Positions 6,397 to 12,500 of a stretch of 12,500 bases of DNA are shown here, piece by piece. The stretch is taken from NCBI GenBank assembly GCA_009663005.1, contig CM018889.1, positions 10,332,966-10,345,465 on the forward strand, read 5' to 3'. Position 1 is the first letter of the stretch. The number at the start of each line of letters is the position of its first letter. The translations under genes were made by a program, and so were the position numbers. Below the pieces are notes generated by a model. The model ran no database searches and was not told the DNA's origin. It saw only the letters and a list, made by a program, of their open reading frames with translations. The stretch is from Actinidia chinensis (taxonomy: Eukaryota; Streptophyta; Magnoliopsida; Ericales; Actinidiaceae).

Positions 6397-8710
6397 TGTC
6401 ACGACACAACCATTTATACACGTGGGGTCCTCCACCTTGCTACAGGACTTGTCATCGGACCGCGCAGTGAGTCTCCCTCACTAAGGCCTACATTCACTTC
6501 AGTTTAGGGATTTTCATTTTATTCAGTATTATTCTTGAATGCAAAACAAATATGCGGCAAACGTATTTAAATAAACTGACGTGTCATCAGATAGAAAAGT
6601 TATTTACCTTTATATACAACTACGGTTTTGGCAACAGTCGGCACAACCATTATCAAAAAACTATACAAAACCCGGTCAAAAAGAAACTAAAATTCTTATA
6701 CTGCCTTTTTACATACATAAGACAACAAAAAACTGACTAAGAGTCATCTACCTCATCTTGCCCCACCTAGTTCTCGTACCTTGAAATGGTTACGTACGAT
6801 GACGGTCTTAAGCACTAGGAGAGTGTGAGTCATCGTTATATAATACAAAACCAGGGGGTGCCCATGAAATTATAAATATCAATTCATTTCAACATAAAAT
6901 AATTTAATTGCCATTCCTTTGCATTTCAATCATTGGCATCAGCTGGCCCATTTCTGATTTCATATCAAGAATTAAAACTATTGGATTGACAATTGCGACA
7001 CATCACCTATTAAACGAACCCCGTAATCAGGGCGCGACCCTAATTAAATATAGCATGATTATCACCAGACGATATCTGGCTATGATACCACCTTTTTCAT
7101 CACCTCTAGCGAATTTCTTTTCCCCTAGCGGTAGGGGGGCATCGTGCGAACTAGTGTTATCTAAATCACATTTTCACAGGTAATCATTTTAAACATTTCA
7201 TGACACATTTTAAAAAACAATATAGCATGCATTATCAGTTAAAGACCACACATTTCGATAATTCAAGCATCAACTGCTTCATCATAAAAGTCATTTTCAG
7301 TGAAGTAAAAATAACACAAGACGCAACCGAACGGTATGTCCAAATCTTTCCACACGTCGTGAGCTAAGTTCCTCGGATTCGGATCCTACGTTTAATAGTC
7401 GAATCAGTAAATATAATATTAATATATTAATTTGATAATATAGACAACATTTTTAAAATTAAGTAAGGTCAAGTAATATTTCACGTAATTTCGGATTACA
7501 TTTTTTAGATTAGCCCCCAGAGAATGTTCTTCATTACATTTGTTTTTTAAAACAGTAGGTTAATTATACTTCGTATAACTTATCTAGAGATCATTGACTT
7601 CGAGATTTTACACAATACACAAGAAATTATATCTATTTATAGTAAAAGATATAAAATTTCTAAGGCTTACCTAGATATTTGTAGAAATTCGTTCAACCAT
7701 TCTCTCCGCACAAAAATGGCTCACTGATAGCCGCTTAATCAATAATTATTTTGAGAACCGAAAATATTCAAAAGTTTATAAAATACATATGTAATAACTA
7801 GACATATACATTTATAACAATAAAAGTTCAGAGTTTCTATCAAAGGCAACTATTTATAAAATTTATAAAATTTCTTTTCGTTGAACCATTTTTCCCGTTT
7901 TCGGAATCGTATTACATGTCAATTGTTTGGACTATTTAGACTCTTAATTTCACAAAATGTTCTAAATGAAAGTTTTAAGATAATTTTGATATCTTTCCAA
8001 CTCACTTAATATCAAGTAATTTGGAAATATCGTATGAGAAAGTAGGAGCAAATTACAGTGGCTTATTTTAGTGATAACTAGAACTCCGAGTGTTCGAATG
8101 TTATTTAAAAATACGTAGAAGTGCAATATTTTTAGGGGTTATTTAGAAGGTTTAAATGATACTAGATATGGTGTTCTAGAAATATCAAAGAAAGGAGAAG
8201 AAAAGAAAAAGAATGTACCTAATGGGTGATTTTCAACCTTCTTTTCGTACTGTTCTAGCTGTTTTCTTCTTTCTCTTGTGTGTGAAGTAACAGTGAATTT
8301 TATTTGTCTTTGAATCACACACACGCATGCCGTTAGTAGGGATATCTACTATTCCCTTCTCTTTTGTATTCCACACACACACGTGCACTTGTGCAGTTTT
8401 TTCCTTTATTACCTTGTGACACACCACACAATTGCAATGTCACACGGGACAGCTGATACCAGCAGCTCACACACACTCACCGGGCACGGTTCAACAAATA
8501 CACAGTTGCAACATTATACTATGCCATATTGGACAAATCCGTGTCATCATGTTTTCACCAGAGTCGTGCCGCGGTCTGTAACGTGTAGTATTATAGTGTT
8601 CCATTTTTCTCCTAACTTATAAAGGATTTCGGAAAAAAAAACATATTAATTAAAGTCAAATTAAATTCTGGCCCTTATTATTTAATTATTTTCGCAGGTC
8701 GGGTATTACA
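6397..8710 (-). mobile_element. Solo LTR, 2314 bp, probably Ty3/gypsy (Del/Tekay-like)
   Basis: On the minus strand it starts TGTAATACCCGACC at 8710 and ends GTCGTGACA at 6397. Both ends obey the TG...CA rule. It is flanked by AATAG/AATGG and interrupts copia element 3 between LVYSI and TRPDIA. No integrase, RT, gag, primer site or second LTR is visible inside, so it is best read as a solo LTR left by LTR-LTR recombination. TGTAAYRCCC openings, GTGACA ends and lengths above 2 kb are common among plant gypsy elements of the Del/Tekay type; this family call is inference from termini and length. The interior is AT-rich with short AC/GT tracts at about 8317-8328 and 8372-8382. Short ORFs inside it have no recognisable product. 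Confidence 0.8.
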
Positions 8711-8715
8711 AATGG
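8711..8715. repeat. Target-site duplication, right copy, of the 2314-bp LTR
   Basis: AATGG follows GGGTATTACA. It matches AATAG at 6392-6396 except for one transition. Confidence 0.65.
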
Positions 8716-9113
8716 AGTAGACCAAATTCCAATAATAGTGGGATATAAGAAGGATCAGGTAAAGGAGTATATCAGTTCGGAGAATACCGAATATTAAGTT
8801 CTCAAGAGGAGTCATGGAAACAGTCTAATATCGTAAGAGAGCATGCTCTCAAAAATTTTTGCAATGTATTTAGACGTGAATTATATTAACCCTTAGCGTG
8901 AAAAGGCTACTTTATACCAAAAAACAACGTTGTAGAGGTCCCAATCCTTCATTTCAATCGAGAAGCCAATTCTAATTTCAATCGGTCAATTCCAGCCACA
9001 TAACACTGTACTCACCATATCATCAACATATAATGAAAGACGAATACGGCCAAGCAGTAGAAACTTTATAAACGAGCAGAATTCCTGATTGTTGGAATGA
9101 AACCAAGCGAGGT

Positions 9114-9191
9114 AATCACCAGGTGGGGGAGTCCATATAAATGGTGTGTCTAAGGCTTGTGGGAACCACCAGGTAGGGGAGTCATATAAAT
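9114..9191 (-). repeat. Internal direct duplication within copia RT
   Basis: Segments 9114-9142 and 9164-9191 are nearly identical (CACCAGGT, then GGGGGAGT or AGGGGAGT, then CATATAAAT), 50 bp apart. Both encode on the minus strand the YMTPPPG-like motif, which normally occurs once in copia RT. The segment where VCRLRKALYGLKQAP should follow appears displaced. Confidence 0.7.
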
Positions 9192-9524
9192 CTTCGAGAT
9201 CACCAATTCAAAGAAGGCTTCTTAAAATCATTTGAGAAAATGCACTGAAGAATAGAGCAACGGCACTAAGAGTATGAATAGAGTCATTTTTATAATTGGA
9301 GCAAAAGTCTTTTTATTATCCATACCAACTGTGGGAAAAAACTTTGGCAACCAAACGGCCTTGTATCGCTCGAATAGAAACCATCAGCATTGGTTTTGAT
9401 TTTGTAAACCCCCCCCCCACGAGAACCAATTTTACTAGCCAGATGGTGGTAAAAGGTACAAATTCCAGGTACCAGTGTTATGCAAAAGAGAAAGTCCTCA
9501 GTCATACTTGCTGGCCAAAGGGGA

Positions 9525-9529
9525 TCAAG
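9525..9529. repeat. Target-site duplication, left copy, of the 1724-bp LTR
   Basis: TCAAG directly precedes the LTR start TGTTGAATC and is identical to 11254-11258. Both copies lie in the codons for the VLDPLW region of copia element 3. Confidence 0.85.
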
Positions 9530-9913
9530 TGTTGAATCAAGCCTCGATTTAGATATAAAAAAAAAGCCTATTAGTTGTTAATATGGATTTCTAGTGTGCA
9601 AACTTTCTAAGCATCGCGTTCTATGACCTTAATTGATCAAAAAGAGCTCCAAAAACACTTTTTGAAAAAAAATGCGACACCTAGTTTGGTGGGTAAAACA
9701 CCTATAAAGCCAGAAATAATATTGATATATATGTGAAAAAACCTCAAATAATAATGAACCTTAAAATGGATATAAGTTCCAAGATCATATGCATCCATTA
9801 GAAAAAATATCATGAAGGAAGGAAGTCGACCGATGCCTAACTGACCAAAAAAAAAAAAAGATGATGAGAACACATTATGGTAGAAAGTGTCGAATACCTA
9901 GTATAATTGTTGG

Positions 9914-10508
9914 GTAGACACAAATGTTCAGTAACCAAACCTCAGAATTTCATTAAGACAATGTGTCGACACCAGTATTGACACAAGGTCAGTGGCAAAA
10001 TTAAAAGTTTTTTGAAACATCAAGTGTCGGACACAACATCAGAGCACCAAATGTCAGTGTCAAAACTCAGGTATCTGGAAATGAAGAGTGTCGACACCTA
10101 TATCAGGCCACCAATGTCAGTAGCCAAAACCTAGAAATATTGAACAGCACGTGTCGACACAACCTCAGCACCAAATATCAGTAGCCAAACCCAGAATAAG
10201 GAACAAAAATGTGACACCCACCTCAACACCAAATGTTAGTAGGCCAAACCCAGAAATATAGAACAACAAATGTCGACACCAATTCTCAGCACAAAAGTCA
10301 GTAATCGAACCCAGAAGATTGGAAAACTCAAAGTGTCGACACCAACTCAGCACCCCAAAAGCAGTAACCAAACCCAGAAGTTTGGAACATTTAGTGTTGA
10401 CACCAACAGCAGCACATGGAGACAGTTTCTACAAAAAAAAATGGATAGCTTGAAGTGTCGACACCAGAAAATGAAAGTGTACGAACCTGAAAGCTGGCTT
10501 GTCGACAC
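9914..10508 (+). repeat. Minisatellite, about 10 units of 61 bp, with palindrome GTGTCGACAC
   Basis: The palindrome or a one- to two-base variant starts at 9963, 10024, 10088, 10151, about 10209, about 10270, 10333, 10394, 10455 and about 10499. Spacing is 58-64 bp except for the last interval of about 44. Each unit also carries CAGCACC, AATGTCAGTA and CCAAACCCAGAA-like blocks. Copies differ by substitutions and small indels. The array lies upstream of the TATA-like box, in the inferred U3 region, where tandem enhancer blocks occur in other plant copia LTRs (for example the BII boxes of Tnt1). A regulatory role is inference. Confidence 0.9.
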
Positions 10509-10599
10509 TAACAGTATTATTTCAAACGCAGAGTATTCAGTACAGCATTTTAAATGCCTCCCAACTACCACCAACGGCTCATTATTATTCATTTCAAGC

Positions 10600-10608
10600 T
10601 ATTAAATA
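10600..10608 (+). promoter_or_regulatory. TATA-like box of the 1724-bp LTR
   Basis: TATTAAATA lies about 90 bp after the last minisatellite unit and before the R/U5-like part of the LTR. Only position and composition support it; CATTTAAAC at 10626-10634 is an alternative. Confidence 0.3.
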
Positions 10609-11210
10609 ACAAGCCTCTAAAGGGCATTTAAACACAAGAAGAGATATTAAAAGAATTGATTTGAAGATCTAACAAGCTCAAATTCAAGATCTCTTGAACA
10701 TTCACTTTTTGTCATCTTGTGTTAACATTGATTATTTGATTCCAAGTTATATCTACTCTATTGGGAGAGTTATTTTTATCTAGTACTACCTTCATTAATC
10801 TACCATTGTAAGTTTGAGTGAGACTGGACAAATCACTTGGTGAGAGTTTTTGAGTGTTCTTGATAAAAACCAAACATTAAGAGTTTTAGTGTTTCTCTTG
10901 TAAGTAAAACATTAAGAACTGTGAGTGGAGCTTGGATAAGAACACTTGGTGTTAAAAGTGAGCTGAGCACTTGAAAATCAGCCCCACATTGTAGTTGCGG
11001 TATTACAAATAGTGAAAGATCTTGCGGAGGTATTGGGAGGACGTTAGATTATGAGTTGTGATCGAACCTACAGTAAATCTGGTGTGTTCGCTCTCATTAT
11101 CGTGATGTGCTTCACCCATTACATCTATTACATTCAAAACACCATTGCATTGGTTTATCTTATAATTGATTAATTTTTAATTACCTCTAATTTACTAATT
11201 ATTTTCAAAA

Positions 11211-11236
11211 AACCCAATTCACCCCCCTCTTGGGTT
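11211..11236 (+). repeat. Inverted repeat around a C6 tract near the LTR end
   Basis: AACCCAA at 11211-11217 pairs exactly with TTGGGTT at 11230-11236, with the ACCCCCCTC block in the loop. It sits 17 bp before the LTR terminus. Similar blocks occur near the ends of many plant copia LTRs, so it is probably a conserved element feature. Confidence 0.75.
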
Positions 11237-11253
11237 TGCCTATGAAACCAACA

Positions 11254-11258
11254 TCAAG
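11254..11258. repeat. Target-site duplication, right copy, of the 1724-bp LTR
   Basis: TCAAG immediately follows ACCAACA and is identical to 9525-9529. Confidence 0.85.
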
Positions 11259-12500
11259 AACAACCTCTTTAATAAGAGGCTCAAAAAAGATGTTGAATAG
11301 TGGCTAAGAAAGAGCAAAAGAACTAGAATAACAGAATAAGAAAAATCGTAGGCAAATTAGTAAACTTACGAATCGCCTTTTAAGATAGGAGGAAGAGGAT
11401 CCACAATCTCAGAAGTTGGCTTAGGTAGGCAGAGGCTGAGGAGGATCCATAATCTCAAGATGGGTAGGGCGAGGTAGAGGATGCACACGATGTGATCGGA
11501 ACATCAGATACGGAAATACCAATGTCTGTAGGGGATGGAGGAGGGTTGAACACTGGATCTTGATTCTCAGAAAAAGAGTCATGACAAATAAGGTCAGGAT
11601 TTTAGTAAGTTATGAGTACTATAAGGATAGAGAAAAAAGGTATATGTTCAAGGAACACAAATGACGGGACAACATATAATTATGGTAACAGATCAAAATA
11701 ACGATATTCTTTTTGACCCTCACCATATCCAAGAAAAAATACAAAGGCCAGAACGAAAGACCACGTAATACGTTCTACACGAGGACGAAGTACAAAACAA
11801 GCATAACCAAGACTCGTAAAGAGAAGGAATTTGAGGACGACCATGCAATTTTCAAAAAGGAGAATAAGATATGTGAAATATGAAGATGATAGGATCATAT
11901 AATGACCCGACCGAAACAGTAGGTGAGTGAGAACTGCCTCGCCCCAAAAATACTAGGAACCAAAGTAAGACAGTAAGAAAGACGGGCAATTTCAAACAAT
12001 TATACCGATAATCATTTTAGCCACACTATTTTGCTATGGCGTATCAGTGACAAGAGAATTGATGAATAATGCCATTTAAGCAAGCACTCAGAAAATCATT
12101 AGAAGTATATGCACCACACCTAAATCACACCGAAAACATTTGGTAACAGCAGAAGTTGTGTTTCAGAGAGCAAAAGGATTATAAATACCTAAAAATTCAA
12201 AACGATTTTCATAAGATTAACTCAACAATAACGACTATAATCATAAATAAAAGAAACATAATAATGAGACCAGCCTTTGGTTAGCAATAGGACACCGTCC
12301 CCACAAATCAAAATGGACTTAAAGCAAAGGTGACATAGAATAAGAGATACTTCAATTAAAAAGGTAGAGGCCAAAAAATTTTGCTAGTTACAAACCACTG
12401 CAAGTAGAAAGATCATGTGCTGACAAATTACCTAAGGCTCCGGAGAGGCTAAATACTTTAAACGAGAAGACGAGACATGACCTAAACAAGAATGCCATAA
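11259..12500 (-). pseudogene. Ty1/copia integrase, GAG-pre-integrase to RT linker (element 3)
   Basis: On the minus strand from the right edge: LWHSCLGHVSSSRLKYLAS with the HxxxH-like spacing of the zinc domain, followed by a CxxC-like CSGC near 12393-12410. The integrase core opens with VHFDLWG (first catalytic Asp, about 12310). A frameshifted region has lost a clear FIDDYSR block. The NSVAKM block near 12030 should read NGVAERKH and carries Lys in place of the catalytic Glu. The C-terminal integrase segment is the clearest: YACFVLRPRVER and FFLGYGEGQKEYRYFD (11690-11820), followed by an EHIP-like region near 11640. A proline-rich linker (about 11390-11580) leads to EPLIKEVVLD at the LTR boundary. 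It is inactive: stops and frameshifts abound. Gag and protease would lie outside the window. Confidence 0.9.

Larger units (their letters stand above)
8711..9529 (-). pseudogene. Ty1/copia reverse transcriptase (element 3)
   Basis: Read right to left on the minus strand with frame changes, it shows DPLWPASMTE (about 9500-9529), a GTWNLYLLPP-like block, VYKIKTNADG (about 9375-9405), a degenerate RLVAK and FS block, a TFAPI-like block near 9300, the MTPPPG-type block (duplicated, 9114-9191), and the catalytic YVDD (9019-9030) followed by M. The C-terminal part reads GPLQR-like, then TPLELN and LVYSI up to 8711, where the gypsy-type LTR begins. Both catalytic aspartates of YVDD are kept, yet stops and frameshifts occur throughout. 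A run of ten C residues (9409-9418) lies where RWVYKIKT should be coded and shifts the frame. Open frames on the opposite strand here are shadows of this gene. Confidence 0.9.
9530..11253 (+). mobile_element. Solo LTR, 1724 bp, probably copia (Sirevirus/Tork-like)
   Basis: It begins TGTTGAATC, ends ACCAACA, and is bounded by a perfect TCAAG duplication inside copia element 3. The plus orientation is inferred from the order of typical LTR parts: a repeat-rich U3 (9914-10508), a TATA-like TATTAAATA (10600-10608), an R/U5-like stretch with GGACGTTAG and CGAACCTAC (about 11040-11070), and near the end the CAATTCACCCCCCTCTTGG block, which in many plant copia LTRs sits just before the primer site. 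No internal coding region or second LTR is present, so it is a solo LTR. It lies opposite in strand to the host element. Lineage is inference from the termini only. Confidence 0.82.
5561..12500 (-). mobile_element. Nested Ty1/copia element 3, runs off the right edge
   Basis: On the minus strand this element carries, from right to left, integrase (11259-12500), reverse transcriptase (8711-9529), RNase H (5761-6396) and a polypurine tract (5745-5760), the standard copia pol order. Two LTR-only insertions split it, at 9530-11253 and 6397-8710, each flanked by a 5-bp duplication. Deleting them with one duplication copy each makes the pol homology nearly continuous: the integrase/RT linker rejoins at a shared CTTGAT, and RT rejoins RNase H just before TRPDIAYAV. 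Gag, protease and the 5' LTR would lie beyond 12500. All domains carry many stops and frameshifts, so it is inactive. Confidence 0.87.

Noticed and set aside
6908..7183. 91-codon plus-strand ORF
   Set aside because: It lies inside the 2314-bp LTR, antisense to it, with no recognisable domain.
8139..8427. Two minus-strand ORFs with Lys/Arg-rich translations
   Set aside because: They overlap in different frames inside the same LTR and consist of low-complexity and GT/AC-tract translation.
9296..9535. 79-codon plus-strand ORF with a YYPYQLWEKT-like start
   Set aside because: It is the exact antisense of copia RT, whose motifs (VYKIKTNADG and others) are clear on the minus strand.
9914..10508. 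CRISPR-like pattern of repeats and spacers
   Set aside because: The units are direct 61-bp minisatellite copies with diverged sequence throughout, not short identical repeats with unique spacers, and the context is a plant LTR.
10270..10605. 111-codon plus-strand ORF rich in Ser, Thr and Gln
   Set aside because: It is a translation of the 61-bp minisatellite (MSTPILSTKV-type repeats). A repeat period that is not a multiple of three, and location in an LTR, make coding unlikely.

Overview
The window looks like gene-poor nuclear DNA of a flowering plant, probably a eudicot. It is AT-rich and packed with decayed plant-type Ty1/copia retrotransposon pol genes, long TG...CA LTRs and simple repeats. 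Its only host-type coding sequence belongs to the phloem protein 2 (PP2, Nictaba-domain) family, which is found in plants. I see no prokaryotic operon, rRNA, tRNA, CRISPR array or intact large ORF.

Layout: 1-500 is unassigned apart from a 25-bp tandem duplication. About 500-1440 is the 3' end of a copia element on the minus strand (LTR remnant, polypurine tract, RNase H). 1675-2436 is PP2-like pseudogene A (exons 2 and 3, plus strand). 2437-3480 is AT-rich DNA with a degenerate repeat of the gene A terminus, a hairpin and a MITE-like inverted repeat. 3483-3709 is PP2-like fragment B, broken inside exon 3 by an antisense copia fragment (about 3710-4600: gag zinc-knuckle region, protease region and GAG-pre-integrase). 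4636-4887 is an undamaged PP2-like first exon (C) ending at a consensus splice donor. From about 5560 to past the right edge lies a third copia element on the minus strand, carrying integrase, reverse transcriptase and RNase H in collinear order but split by two insertions that look like solo LTRs.

The clearest structural result is that nested arrangement. A 1724-bp LTR (9530-11253) has a perfect 5-bp target duplication and sits between integrase and reverse transcriptase. A 2314-bp LTR (6397-8710) has a 5-bp duplication with one mismatch and sits at the RT/RNase H boundary. Removing both restores the order of the copia pol domains. The 1724-bp LTR carries about ten copies of a 61-bp repeat centred on the palindrome GTGTCGACAC, in what should be its U3 region.

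The three PP2-like pieces share orientation and intron positions, so they are best read as a former tandem gene cluster invaded by retrotransposons. Only exon C could still be functional, if its remaining exons lie beyond the window. I found no convincing new biological system; the interest lies in the TE architecture, the LTR minisatellite and the exon C question.
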